Source: Firmicutes bacterium AF25-13AC (GTDB lineage Bacteria > Bacillota > Clostridia > Lachnospirales > Lachnospiraceae). Taken from it: DNA of 64,000 bases. Shown here piece by piece: positions 17,434 through 25,609 of the stretch. Each line of letters opens with the position of its first letter. Position 1 is the stretch's first letter. The notes beneath the pieces were generated by a model. It worked only from the letters and a program-made list of their open reading frames with translations, did not search any database and had not been told where the DNA came from. The DNA lies in assembly GCA_003478935.1 (NCBI GenBank), contig QUFP01000001.1, positions 111,709 to 175,708 of the forward strand. The letters are read 5' to 3'. The translations under genes were made by a program, and so were the position numbers.

Positions 17434-17546
17434 TGTCCGCAACTTAACCTCATTTCAAAGCACCGGAGTATTCTTATACAGCTCCCTTGAAAACAGGTGC
17501 AAAAAGCCCTTGAAAATCAAGAACTTTTAAGGCTAAGTTGCGGACA
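17434..17546 (-). promoter_or_regulatory. Promoter bounded by 17-bp inverted repeats (possible invertible segment)
   Basis: Arms TGTCCGCAACTTAACCT (17434-17450) and the reverse complement of TGTCCGCAACTTAGCCT (17530-17546) differ at one base and enclose 79 bp. Between them the minus strand has TTGCAC, 18 nt, TATAAG, pointing at the gene starting at 17395. The layout fits either an invertible promoter or a recombinase/repressor binding site pair. No nearby recombinase gene is visible. Confidence 0.5.
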
Positions 17547-17548
17547 TA

Positions 17549-17917
17549 TCATGGTTGGTTTTGCCGCTTCCGGCGTTTGCGTTCCCGCTCGGATTTCCGT
17601 CTTGCATAGACCCGGCAGGCAGCGGAACAATATGCCTGGCTGGTTGTAGGAAGATATGCCTTTCCACACACAGGGCATATTTTCTGTCTCATGGAGGTGT
17701 CCTCGCCGGTAATGGCTGATTCCAGTGCTGCATCCACCGGCAGCACCGCTTTTTCAAAGTACCTGCAATAAGCACCGGTCCACCATTTATTCAGCATGTA
17801 ACAAGGGCTGTCCAGAGGAAGGCAGATCTTATCCTGGGAGTCATAGTTGGCGCAAAACTCCGTAACCAGCTTTCGGATCGTAGCCCGCTCCGAGCGGTTC
17901 AATTCTCTCTCCGCCAT
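17549..17917 (-). CDS. Cysteine-rich VLP-type protein
   Basis: A 122-residue protein with a clustered zinc-finger-like C terminus: CPVCGKAYLP, YCSAACRVYARR and a highly basic tail. The N-terminal part (FCANYD...CLPLDSPCYML) matches the cysteine-rich VLP domain often found in clostridial mobile elements. DNA or RNA binding is likely from the zinc motif and charge. The ATG follows 5 bases after the upstream stop codon. Confidence 0.8.
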   Translation of the reverse strand: MAERELNRSERATIRKLVTEFCANYDSQDKICLPLDSPCYMLNKWWTGAYCRYFEKAVLPVDAALESAITGEDTSMRQKICPVCGKAYLPTTSQAYCSAACRVYARRKSERERKRRKRQNQP

Positions 17918-17922
17918 AACGC

Positions 17923-18306
17923 CTACCTTTCCGGGGCTCTGCTTTGCCGACCGCTGGAAATTTCGGTTGTATCAGTAACATTCCTGGGCTGTGAAAGGGC
18001 ATCGGCGATAGAGTTCCGCTTTTTCTGTTTTGGTTCATGGTAAATAAAAAGTTCATTTTTTCCTGGTACATACAACAATCCATTTTCTTCGCAGCGGAAA
18101 ATATCACATTCTTTGTCTGTTGAAACGGTATAAAAGTCTTTGTAATCATAAGGTGCTTTTTGCCGATCCTGATAGGTACACAGCCCTAAGTTGGGGTCAC
18201 TTGCCAGCCGTTTCGATATGGCGAAAAAGTCGCCTTCTTTTTTGTGAAATTTTCGTATGGGCGTGAAGTGATAACCGCCATATTCAAAGGTTTTTCGATC
18301 GCTCAT
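17923..18306 (-). CDS. Conserved ICE protein of unknown function (127 aa)
   Basis: A 127-residue basic protein beginning MSDRKTFEYGGYHFTPIRKF, with the stretch KDFYTVSTDKECDIFRCEENGLLYV. It has no signal peptide or membrane helix. Its ATG overlaps the end of the topoisomerase gene by 4 bases, so translation is coupled. The family is typical of ICE modules next to topB, but I know no function for it. Confidence 0.65.
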   Translation of the reverse strand: MSDRKTFEYGGYHFTPIRKFHKKEGDFFAISKRLASDPNLGLCTYQDRQKAPYDYKDFYTVSTDKECDIFRCEENGLLYVPGKNELFIYHEPKQKKRNSIADALSQPRNVTDTTEISSGRQSRAPER

Positions 18307-20410
18307 TTACGCCTGCCTTTCTTTACTGGAAATTCCAGCTTGAAATTCACATATTTACCGCCGGTATCATCCAGAATCACTTCCGCATCATAGGTCTTTC
18401 CTGTTTTTTCACTGTAAAGCCCGGACATAGAAATACGGCCCTCTTTCAAAAGAGCCGCTGCCACAGACTTTGTGATGGATTTTTTCTTGCTGGAAAAGAA
18501 ACGGTTATCTTTCCAAAGAGCAAAAGAACATTCCCTGTTGTCGCAGAAAAAACCTTTCTTTCCTTCATATACCGGGGCTCCGCAGCGAGGACATACCCCT
18601 ACGGCTTCATGTGCAGTTCCTCTGGAAGAAGGAAACAGATCCGCAAAACGTTCTTCCGGGGTAGTATGTTCTTTTACCAGCGTCCGGCTCATATCTGCAA
18701 TCTGATCCATAAAAGATGTTGCCGACAGTTCGCCATGTTCCACTTGTTTCAGCATGGATTCCATTCTGCAGTTAAGATGGGAGATTTGATATTGTCCGGC
18801 AGGACTGCGATCAGGTTCTTTCCTTTTTCCGTAGGAATGAGCTGCTTTTTCTTTCGCTGTACAAATCCGGCAGAAACCAGCTTTTCCAGTGTTGCCGCAC
18901 GGGTAGCCGGAGTACCCAATCCTTTACGCTCGGCATCTTCCGGCATATCTTCCGCACCGGCAGTCTCCATAGCGGACAGCAGTGTGTCCTCCGTATAGTG
19001 TTTCGGCGGTGAAGTTTTCCCTTCACGGAGACTTGCTGATACAGCTTCAAAAGTCTGTCCTTCCTGCAGCACAGGGAGAGCGACAGCTTCATTTTCTTTG
19101 TGTTCCGTTTCACTCTGCCTGATACTCATACGGTGAATCCGTTCCACCTCTTTCCAGCCGGACTGTAAAATAGTCTTTCCTTTTGCCGTAAAAGTATATC
19201 CCTGGCAGTCCAATATAGCGGTGACCGCTTCAAATCGGTGTACCTGCGTTGTGGCACAAAGCAGTCTGACGGCAAGCAGGGTAAGCACATCCCGCTCCCC
19301 GGAAGGAAGCTCTGACAGGTCTGTCCGTGCGATTTCCACAGTTGGGATAATGGCATGGTGGTCAGTCACTTTGCTGTCATCTGTTACCCGGTCAATGTCC
19401 GGCTCTCCGGCGTAGCCTTTTCCAAAGGGCATATTGTCACGCAGCCACAGGATCAGGGAAGCGGCGGTTGCCTGCATGTCCTTCGTCAAATACTGGCTGT
19501 CCGTTCTCGGATAGGTTGCCAGCTTCTTTTCATAGAGAGATTGCACATAATCAAGGGTCTGTTGAGCCGTATAGCCATAAATACGGTTACATTCCCTTTG
19601 CAGAGTTGTAAGGTCATAAAGGCGGGGAGGCTGTATAGTTTTTACCTGCTTTTCCACAGAACGCACAAAAGCGGAGTTGTGGTCACAGTCCATACGGATT
19701 TTTTCAGCCTCGGATCGTTCCGTCATTTTTACGCCGGAAGCAGTAAAACCTCCGCAGGCGATTTCCGGCACATAAAAAGGCTTACTGATGAAGGATTCAA
19801 TATCCGACTCACGCTGTACCAAAAGTGCCAGTGTCGGTGACATAACACGGCCGACATTTAGGGTGACACCATACAGGACAGAAAAAAGCCGGGTGGCATT
19901 GATCCCGATCAGCCAGTCGGCTCCTGCCCGGCAGACCGCCGCATCATAGAGCTTATCGTAATCACTGCCGGGGTGGAGATGGTCAAAGCCCTCACGGATC
20001 GCCGCATCCTCCATACTGGAAATCCAAAGGCGCTCCATAGGCTTTTTACATCCGGCATATTCATAGACCAGACGGAAGATCAGTTCTCCTTCTCGTCCAG
20101 CATCCGTAGCGCATACCACGGAATCCACCCGTTTGTCCTTCATCAACCGGCACAAAAGGGCAAGCTGCGTTTTCTTATCCTTTGGCACTTCATATTTCCA
20201 GTTTTCCGGTAGGATCGGAAGATCCTCATACCGCCATTTGGCGTACTGTTCTTTGTAAGCCTCCGGCTGTGCCAGTTCCAAAAGATGTCCCACGCACCAG
20301 CTCACCAGATAGCCGGAACCTTCGAGATAACCGTCTTTTCTTTCCGTTGCGCCTAATACTGCTGCCAGTGACATAGCAACAGAGGGCTTTTCTGCAATCA
20401 CAAGTTTCAA
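18303..20410 (-). pseudogene. topB: DNA topoisomerase III (TopB), frameshifted
   Basis: Type IA topoisomerase of the ICE. The first frame (20410 to 18749) has the Toprim start MKLVIAEKPSVAMSLAAVLG, DAGREGE, GRVMSPTLALLV and the active-site YPRTDSQYL. It ends abnormally at LTAEWNPC. The second frame (18764 to 18303) continues LKQVEHGELS and holds a zinc finger, CPRCGAPVYEG then CDNRECSFALW. Restoring one G near 18764 (TGGAATCC to TGGGAATCC) rejoins them as LTAEWESMLKQVEHG. The start is TTG with GGAGGA upstream. If the break is real, the zinc-binding C terminus is lost. Confidence 0.9.
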
Positions 20411-20413
20411 TTT

Positions 20414-20539
20414 TTATTCCTCCTTCATAGTTTCAAATTCTTTATCCGCAAGTTTTCCGGTTTGCATAAGACACATCAACATAACGCCGGAAGCCATTCC
20501 TCCGGCAAAGGTAAGGAAATGTGAAATCAGGTTCCACAT
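20414..20539 (-). CDS. DUF3789-like small membrane protein
   Basis: A 41-residue protein with one hydrophobic helix (SHFLTFAGGMASGVMLMCLM) and a charged tail ending TMKEE. The ATG at 20537-20539 is preferred to the ATG two codons earlier, because AGGAGGA lies 7 bases upstream of it. The gene's last codons contain the AGGAGGA that serves topB, so the two are coupled. This matches the short DUF3789 proteins next to topB in many Firmicute ICEs. Its role is unknown. Confidence 0.75.
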   Translation of the reverse strand: MWNLISHFLTFAGGMASGVMLMCLMQTGKLADKEFETMKEE

Positions 20540-20604
20540 AAGCATTCCTCCTAAAAATGGGTAAAGAAAAACGCCCACTTCAAAGTGAGCGCATCAACAG
20601 GTAT

Positions 20605-21114
20605 CTATTTTGTTTTTGGTTTCAAGTGATCCGGCAGGACGATCTCTCCAACTGGGATTTCCCGCAGTTCCTTCTTCATCCGATGGGTAAAGCGGATCGT
20701 CTTTGCTGTACCTCCGGTTTCCCGTCCGTCATATACAGCGATCACTCGGTCGGAGTGTTCCACCATATAACGATTTCTGTGGGAGTAGACGCTTGGGAGA
20801 TATTTTTCCTGTATCACAACAACATCCGCACAAGCCTCCAGCAGTTCACGGGTTCTTGTTTTCTTATTTAGGCTGTCCAGACGCTTGCGGTAAGGGATCA
20901 CTGCGATCAGCTCCAGTGCCGGGGTGGTCTGCTTTCTTTCCAGCACCAGCTCCACAAAATACTGGTCTACGCCATCTGCAAAACCGCTCATAAAACAGGT
21001 GAACCCATCTGTAACAGCAGCATCGATCTCATGTGCCAAGGCTGTTTTTATTTTGTTGATCTCATTCTGCGGTAAATCCCTGTGTCCGGTAACACAGCAA
21101 GTTTTTCCTTTCAT
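20605..21114 (-). CDS. SLOG-family protein (DUF1273/YpsA-like)
   Basis: A 169-residue Rossmann-like protein. The nucleotide-binding signature is CVTGHRDLP at residues 7-15, followed by FMSGFADGVDQYF and DRVIAVYDGRETGGT. SLOG proteins bind nucleotide-derived ligands, and several have been linked to phage defence and stress signalling. Here it is the first gene after the strong promoter at 21158-21186 and heads the topB-relaxase operon. A role in DNA processing or defence is inferred. Confidence 0.85.
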   Translation of the reverse strand: MKGKTCCVTGHRDLPQNEINKIKTALAHEIDAAVTDGFTCFMSGFADGVDQYFVELVLERKQTTPALELIAVIPYRKRLDSLNKKTRTRELLEACADVVVIQEKYLPSVYSHRNRYMVEHSDRVIAVYDGRETGGTAKTIRFTHRMKKELREIPVGEIVLPDHLKPKTK

Positions 21115-21157
21115 CGGTCATCCCTCCATCTGATAGGTAAAATTCTTCATTTTTCAC

Positions 21158-21186
21158 ATAGTAATAGATTTTATTTAGCAAGTCAA
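21158..21186 (-). promoter_or_regulatory. Promoter of the SLOG-topB-relaxase operon
   Basis: Minus strand TTGACT (21181-21186), 17 nt, TACTAT (21158-21163). It faces the divergent XRE regulator gene, which starts 77 bases to the right, so that regulator is the obvious candidate repressor. Confidence 0.75.
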
Positions 21187-21263
21187 CGATAATACCCTTT
21201 TTCTCTTTGCGGATAATAAAGGGGTGTAAGGTACAATCTATTACAGAATGGGAGGTGAAGGCG

Positions 21264-21578
21264 ATGTATGAAGATTTTGTCCCGGAACGATTAGCGAAGC
21301 TGCGGACACAAAAAGGAGTTTCCGCACGCGATATGTCTTTATCGTTAGGTCAGGCAAACAACTACATCAATAATATTGAGAATAAAAAGTCACTTCCCGC
21401 TATGCAGTCTTTTTTCTACATCTGCGAATATCTGGGTGTGACACCGCAGGAATTCTTTGATGAAGGAAATACCTACCCGGAAACCTTGAAGGAATTCATT
21501 GCAGAGGCAAGACAGCTTGATCCTCAATCCATGCAATATATCCTTGGTATTATGAAAGAACTCAATAGCAGAAAGTAG
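21264..21578 (+). CDS. XRE-family transcriptional regulator
   Basis: A 104-residue protein with an N-terminal helix-turn-helix (RLAKLRTQKGVSARDMSLSLGQANNYINNIENKK) and a short C-terminal dimerisation helix. The ATG at 21264 has GGGAGGTGA upstream; the in-frame start at 21207 is less well placed. It is the only plus-strand gene in the ICE core and is divergent from the mobilisation operon, the usual place for a conjugation repressor. Confidence 0.88.
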   Translation: MYEDFVPERLAKLRTQKGVSARDMSLSLGQANNYINNIENKKSLPAMQSFFYICEYLGVTPQEFFDEGNTYPETLKEFIAEARQLDPQSMQYILGIMKELNSRK

Positions 21579-21604
21579 GCGGTCACGGTAATGGCCGCTT
21601 TTTT
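21579..21604 (+). terminator. Terminator after the XRE gene
   Basis: Stem GCGGTC / GGCCGC (one G-U pair), 8-nt loop, then TTTTTT, immediately after the stop codon. Confidence 0.75.
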
Positions 21605-21669
21605 CGTGACTTTCTTTATTATATTTTATAATGTTCTCGAAATGTCCGCTCCCTATACCGATAAGTATT

Positions 21670-21692
21670 CAAAAACTGTTCCCCAAACAGCC
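21670..21692 (-). terminator. Possible terminator after dut
   Basis: Minus-strand short stem CTGTT / AACAG with loop TGGGG, followed by TTTTTG, just after the dut stop codon. It would end the long leftward ICE transcript before it meets the XRE gene. Confidence 0.5.
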
Positions 21693-21697
21693 TTTTT

Positions 21698-22110
21698 CTA
21701 TTCGCCGGTACTGCCAAAGCTGCCGGTTCCTCGCTCTGTTCCCAGATCTGTTACAAAATCCGCAATGACAGTCGGCGTGATCACAAGCTGCCCGATACGG
21801 GCTCCCTTAAAAAGAGACTGCGCCTGATTGCTTACATTGCTGATGATCGCATGGATCTCTCCTCGGTAGCCGGAATCCACAGGCGGCAGTTCACAGACCA
21901 GACCTTTTACCGCCATACTGGTACGGGGAAAGATATATCCCGCATACCCATCCGGTATTTCCAGTCCAAAGCCAAGAGGAATTTTGGCGATTTCTCCGGG
22001 CTGTAAGGTGCAGTCATAGGCAGATAAACATCTGCTCCGGCATCATTGCCATGAGGACGGTAAGGACGCTGGTGCTCCGGCACGCCAAAATCGATTAGTT
22101 TTATTTTCAT
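21698..22110 (-). pseudogene. dut: dUTP diphosphatase, frameshifted
   Basis: A dUTPase of about 137 residues if one lost base is restored near 22017. The first frame gives MKIKLIDFGVPEHQRPYRPH then NDAGADVYLP. The second continues DCTLQPGEIAKIPLGFGLEI, with PRTSMAVKG, the catalytic PPVDSGYRGEI and the C-terminal RGTGSFGSTG loop. All five dUTPase motifs are present. The span is 2 modulo 3, which fits a one-base deletion. The enzyme would supply dUMP to the adjoining thymidylate synthase-like gene and keep uracil out of the transferred DNA. Confidence 0.88.
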
Positions 22111-22880
22111 CGGCAGCCTCCTTCCCAAAGAGCGGGATAGTCTTTTTCTAAAATATCCTCTGGCGTCATATCTGCCTGCAGTTTTCGCCCGCAGGTCATT
22201 TTCCCTTCCAGACATCGATCCAACTGACAGAAAGGCCCGGTCAGTGACGGGGCAAACAAGGCAGGGCTTAGGTCATAAAGTTCTTTCCAGACCTTTAACA
22301 GCACGATCCTTGTTTCATCTGTATTTCTTCGGCATACCCGCTGGCCGATGATATGTTTCCACTGATAAGGGGTGGCGCTGATGAGCAGTACATTCCGTAA
22401 TCCCTGGGGCGTGGCATAGCCGGCCGCATCGTGCCCGCTTCCGGCAGTGCACAGGGCTTCATAACATTTCATGCTTTCATTACAACTTTTTAAGTACAGC
22501 TCCTGTACCACAGCCGGAGCCGTCATAATAGAATACGGGACAGCGAAATCCGCCTGTCCCGTATAGTTGCTGTACTGCAGCGATGCACTCATAAATTTTA
22601 CTTCGTTCTGGTGGCGGGTGATCTGCGCCAGAAAACGCCTGCTGGCGCCGACAATGGCTACCGTGATCACCGCAAATTTCTGGATGGTAGGATGGGGAAG
22701 CGCCCCCATAGCTGCTACTGTCTGAACGCTGAATGATTTTTCGTAGAGCTCCATCAGGTCGTCCATTGAGGCAATCTTATGTCCCTGCTGGGTAAGTCTT
22801 GCCGCAAAGACCATGTTTTTTTCTGCTTCCGCTACCGCCTGGCAGTTCAAAATTTTTACTTCAATCTGTTTAATTGGTAT
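22107..22880 (-). CDS. ThyX-like flavin-dependent thymidylate synthase (divergent)
   Basis: A ThyX-like protein of about 250 residues. The region SRRFLAQITRHQNEVKFMSA aligns with the ThyX RHR signature, but Gln replaces the third Arg and the spacing is altered; QRVCRRNTDETR near the C terminus fits the second dUMP-binding element. The best-spaced codon after AAAGGAGGG is ATA at 22878-22880, giving MPIKQIEVKI. The nearest standard start is TTG at 22850 with a weak ribosome site. The stop overlaps dut by 4 bases, giving a dUMP-to-dTMP module. Catalytic activity is uncertain. Confidence 0.75.
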   Translation of the reverse strand: MPIKQIEVKILNCQAVAEAEKNMVFAARLTQQGHKIASMDDLMELYEKSFSVQTVAAMGALPHPTIQKFAVITVAIVGASRRFLAQITRHQNEVKFMSASLQYSNYTGQADFAVPYSIMTAPAVVQELYLKSCNESMKCYEALCTAGSGHDAAGYATPQGLRNVLLISATPYQWKHIIGQRVCRRNTDETRIVLLKVWKELYDLSPALFAPSLTGPFCQLDRCLEGKMTCGRKLQADMTPEDILEKDYPALWEGGCR

Positions 22881-23187
22881 GTCCCTCCTTTACAATCGCT
22901 TTCAGTAAGAACAGATAGTTAAGACTGTCTGTGATCTTTTCGTCCCATGTGTCCATCGGATAAACTGTTTCCTCGGCAAAGCACATATCGTATAGAGAAA
23001 CAATATGCTTTGCCAGCATACCGGCAAGGGCACGCTGGGGCGTTGTGTGCTGTAAAGCTGCCGCTGCCTTAAATGCACCCAGCCGGTCCGGATCATCCCC
23101 GGTGTATTCTTTGGTTTTCCGTTTCAAGGTATCAGCACAGAGCCGCACCTGTTCGTCAAAAACGGCATTGACTTCATTTTGCGTAAT
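22870..23187 (-). CDS. DUF1599-like nucleotide-metabolism protein
   Basis: About 105 residues with the pattern of DUF1599/nucleotide-modification-associated proteins: FDEQVRLCADTLKRKTKEY, then RLGAFKAAAALQ, GMLAKHIVSLYDM and WDEKITDSLNYLFLL. The expected start is at 23185-23187, where the codon is ATT, 7 bases after AAAGGAGGG; it would read MTQNEV. The in-frame start at 23250 falls inside a terminator hairpin and is unlikely. It runs into the thyX-like gene, with dut beyond. Confidence 0.7.
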   Translation of the reverse strand: MTQNEVNAVFDEQVRLCADTLKRKTKEYTGDDPDRLGAFKAAAALQHTTPQRALAGMLAKHIVSLYDMCFAEETVYPMDTWDEKITDSLNYLFLLKAIVKEGHTN

Positions 23188-23215
23188 ATAGCATCCCTCC
23201 TTTGAAAACAAGAAA

Positions 23216-23247
23216 CCGGCTATTCTAAAGCATCTTAGAATAGCCGG
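23216..23247 (-). terminator. Terminator after the AbiE pair
   Basis: A perfect 13-bp inverted repeat, CCGGCTATTCTAA / TTAGAATAGCCGG, with a 6-nt loop, followed on the minus strand by TTTCTTGTTTTC. It lies 23 bases beyond the abiEii stop. Confidence 0.75.
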
Positions 23248-23270
23248 CAAATAAATGGATATGTAATTGT

Positions 23271-24269
23271 TTATAGTGTATTAATCTCTTTTTCCAGTTC
23301 CTGGACCGCTGCTATGACTGTCTCAAATGTCGGAATATCCCCATACAACATATCCTGCATAGAGTTATAGTCCGTTTCCAATGCTGCGAACCGATATTCC
23401 GGCGGGAGTAATTTTAATGTGCCCGGCACAGCCTCCGGGTACTTCGCCCATGCTCTGGGATAGAATTTCATTTTGAAATCTACAACTTTCTTCAGGAGAT
23501 CCAGCCTGGAAAAAGCAGCTTCTTTGACCGGTGTTGCAGCCATGCGGTAGAGATCATAATAATGTCTGGAATACCGCTGCGGCATTTCCAAATGTTCCGG
23601 TCTGTTCGCTTCATGGTGCAGGATTGTGGCTTTTTCCCAGAAGGTCCGTTCCGGGGCAACGGTAAGGATTGCAGTTTCTTTTTGCTCAAAAATCTTCGGA
23701 TAATATTTTGCCGCGTATGGTTCGATCAGCGCTGTTTTTGCAGGAGTCCACGCTGCCAGCGCACCAATCTCTAAACGGATCACCTGTAAAGTCGCCGTAT
23801 TCGTAAAAAGGTGCGGATAGGCGAAAATGACCGTCTGTTTATCCTTTTCATCTATGTAGACATTTGCTTCACAACCGATTTCCTGGGATAAGCCGGCTTT
23901 GACTGCCGGGCAGAATGTTTCGGACAGAAATACCTCTGCACGCACATTGGCTTCTTTGTTAAAAGCATCCTGTTTTGTATTGGAACGTTTCTCCCATGGT
24001 TCATCTTTGCCATATCCCAATACACGCCAGTCCAGAATCAAATCAATATCTTCTGAAAACCGGCTGATCAGGTGAAAGGCTTTTGAAAGGCTGGTACCAC
24101 CCTTAAAGGTGATGGACTCTTTCCATGGTGAGCGGTGAAATAAATAATCCAGCGTAAAACATACCCAAAAGTCTTTTTCCACGATGGCATCATTCAGCCC
24201 CATTTTATCTGCTGTATTTCTGAACAGCTCCCTGCGGTCGTTATCTGAAAGTCTTGCTATATTTCTCAT
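23271..24269 (-). CDS. AbiEii-type nucleotidyltransferase toxin
   Basis: A 332-residue AbiEii/AbiGii-family toxin. The nucleotidyltransferase core is FKGGTSLSKAF followed by RFSEDIDLIL (metal-binding acidic pair); the downstream PERTFWEKATILHHEANR motif is also diagnostic. In the AbiE type IV system the toxin transfers nucleotides to RNA targets and halts growth; it confers abortive infection or stabilises the element. The ATG overlaps the antitoxin stop by 4 bases, as usual for this pair. Confidence 0.92.
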   Translation of the reverse strand: MRNIARLSDNDRRELFRNTADKMGLNDAIVEKDFWVCFTLDYLFHRSPWKESITFKGGTSLSKAFHLISRFSEDIDLILDWRVLGYGKDEPWEKRSNTKQDAFNKEANVRAEVFLSETFCPAVKAGLSQEIGCEANVYIDEKDKQTVIFAYPHLFTNTATLQVIRLEIGALAAWTPAKTALIEPYAAKYYPKIFEQKETAILTVAPERTFWEKATILHHEANRPEHLEMPQRYSRHYYDLYRMAATPVKEAAFSRLDLLKKVVDFKMKFYPRAWAKYPEAVPGTLKLLPPEYRFAALETDYNSMQDMLYGDIPTFETVIAAVQELEKEINTL

Positions 24270-24883
24270 TGTACCTTTTCACCTCCACAAATCTGCCGTA
24301 TCGTATCGTAAACCCAATCCGTAGACTCGGTTGCTTCCTTCAAACAAGCCTGTTTATCCTTGTCTGTCAGTTTTTCGGAAAGCATCTGTATGACTTCTGG
24401 CGTAACATTCGATCTGCCAAGCGTTTTTAATGCCTGTATAACCAAACTTGTCATATAGGACAATCCGGTAATCTCCTTATTGGTCCGGTGCTTAAATTCC
24501 AGCTTTGTAGAGTTCCACTCGTAGGTCTTATATGGACCATCGCTGATATAGGACCATACTGCTGTTACCTGTGTTGAAAGACCTAACAGGTTCAATGCTG
24601 TATTCCCACATGGGGCAATCGTCCAGTGATAACTTCGTGCCAATGCGTTCGCCACCGCTTCCGGGTCTGCCGCCACATATTCATCCAGAAGTTTGCTATA
24701 TTTTGGTTTTTCATAAACTCCTTTCAAAATACGGCGCAATGTTCCTGATTGCACTAAACGGCTTAAACTTTGACGAATAGTGGATGTATCTGCAATATCC
24801 GCAAAATCAGACATCACAAAAACAGTTCCATCTTCAAGAGAAAGAACACGCTCTCGTATTCGTTTTGTATATCCGTTGTCCAC
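24266..24883 (-). CDS. AbiEi-type antitoxin / autorepressor
   Basis: A 205-residue AbiEi antitoxin: an N-terminal winged helix (RERVLSLEDGTVFVMSDFADIAD, then QSLSRLVQSGTLRRI) and an AbiEi C-terminal domain (ANALARSYHWTIAPCGNTAL). The GTG at 24881-24883 is chosen because GGGAGGCGG sits 7 bases upstream; longer in-frame starts would lie in the operator region. Two operator-like palindromes upstream fit the known negative autoregulation of AbiE systems. Confidence 0.9.
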   Translation of the reverse strand: MDNGYTKRIRERVLSLEDGTVFVMSDFADIADTSTIRQSLSRLVQSGTLRRILKGVYEKPKYSKLLDEYVAADPEAVANALARSYHWTIAPCGNTALNLLGLSTQVTAVWSYISDGPYKTYEWNSTKLEFKHRTNKEITGLSYMTSLVIQALKTLGRSNVTPEVIQMLSEKLTDKDKQACLKEATESTDWVYDTIRQICGGEKVQ

Positions 24884-24901
24884 AATACCGCCTCCCTTCA
24901 T

Positions 24902-24929
24902 GTCACGAATATTATATATTATTCGTGAC
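24902..24929 (-). promoter_or_regulatory. AbiE operator/promoter, proximal palindrome
   Basis: An inverted repeat, GTCACGAATA and its near complement, around an AT-rich centre (28 bp). The minus-strand -10 TATAAT (24911-24916) lies inside the palindrome, with TTGCAA 17 bp upstream as -35. AbiEi binding here would block RNA polymerase. Confidence 0.75.
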
Positions 24930-25035
24930 ATGATTGCAATAGGTCCTATTCCTCTTATTTTGAGTGTTCCCATTAAAAATCTGATTTATACATCAAAAAT
25001 CAAAAATTTTGCAAGGCAGTACAGTTTTCATATAT

Positions 25036-25063
25036 GTCACATATTTTATATATTATTCGTGAC
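25036..25063 (-). promoter_or_regulatory. AbiE operator, distal palindrome
   Basis: A 28-bp site with the same half-sites and centre length (GTCAC, AT-rich, ATTCGTGAC), 134 bp upstream of the first and directly after the stop of the 160-aa gene. It has a TATAAA-type core. Cooperative binding or a second promoter is possible. Confidence 0.6.
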
Positions 25064-25064
25064 A

Positions 25065-25547
25065 TCAGGCAGTTGGCAGGTAGATCCAGTCGTGCATCAG
25101 GCACACGCTGGGTTCATCCTCCCTGGGAACCAGACGGTAGGTACATTCCCCATAGACCGTGCGTTTGTCCTCGATCTCCATGCCATAGGCTTTATAAAAG
25201 CGGTATTCCAGATTGGAGATAATACAGCGCAGGGTTTGCAGAGCCTCCCTTTGAGCTGATACGATCAGGTCACGGTCAATGCTACGCTTCAAAAACAGCA
25301 GCGATTTGTAAAGCTGTACCTCTGTGCGGTAAGGGCGGCAGTCTTTCGTTTCCAGCCATCCGCAAAAAGCGACCGGTCCGCTCTGGATCACACTGCGGTC
25401 CGGGTGATAATACTCATAGCAGTCCAGGTTTGCCGTATTCAGAAGATAGAGCATTTCCCGGACTTCATTTTCCGGCATGTCGTAAAACCGCAAAAGCGAG
25501 CGGTAAAGATGGACATAGCCGGGAATGGAAATCATGGTATTTACCAT
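25065..25547 (-). CDS. Conserved ICE protein of unknown function (160 aa)
   Basis: A 160-residue soluble protein with a helical N terminus (YRSLLRFYDMPENEVREMLYLL) and a C-terminal part that includes VYGECTYRLVPREDEPSVCLMHDW. It has no signal peptide or membrane helix. The ATG has GGAGGA upstream. It lies between the adhesin-sortase gene and the AbiE operon. No catalytic motif is recognised, and the function is unknown. Confidence 0.65.
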   Translation of the reverse strand: MVNTMISIPGYVHLYRSLLRFYDMPENEVREMLYLLNTANLDCYEYYHPDRSVIQSGPVAFCGWLETKDCRPYRTEVQLYKSLLFLKRSIDRDLIVSAQREALQTLRCIISNLEYRFYKAYGMEIEDKRTVYGECTYRLVPREDEPSVCLMHDWIYLPTA

Positions 25548-25574
25548 AAAATAAAATCCTCCTTGTAAACAGCA

Positions 25575-25600
25575 GGTGCGGGAGCTTTTGCCCCCGCACC
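25575..25600 (-). terminator. Hairpin between the adhesin and 160-aa genes
   Basis: An 8-bp GC stem, GGTGCGGG / CCCGCACC, with a 10-nt loop. The minus-strand U-tract is poor, so it may be a weak terminator or a processing site. Confidence 0.35.
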
Positions 25601-25609
25601 GTCTAAAAT

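Noticed and set aside
24884-24973. Longer N terminus for the AbiEi antitoxin beginning at 24973
   Set aside because: It would place the operator and -10 inside the coding sequence; the GTG at 24883 has a proper ribosome binding site.
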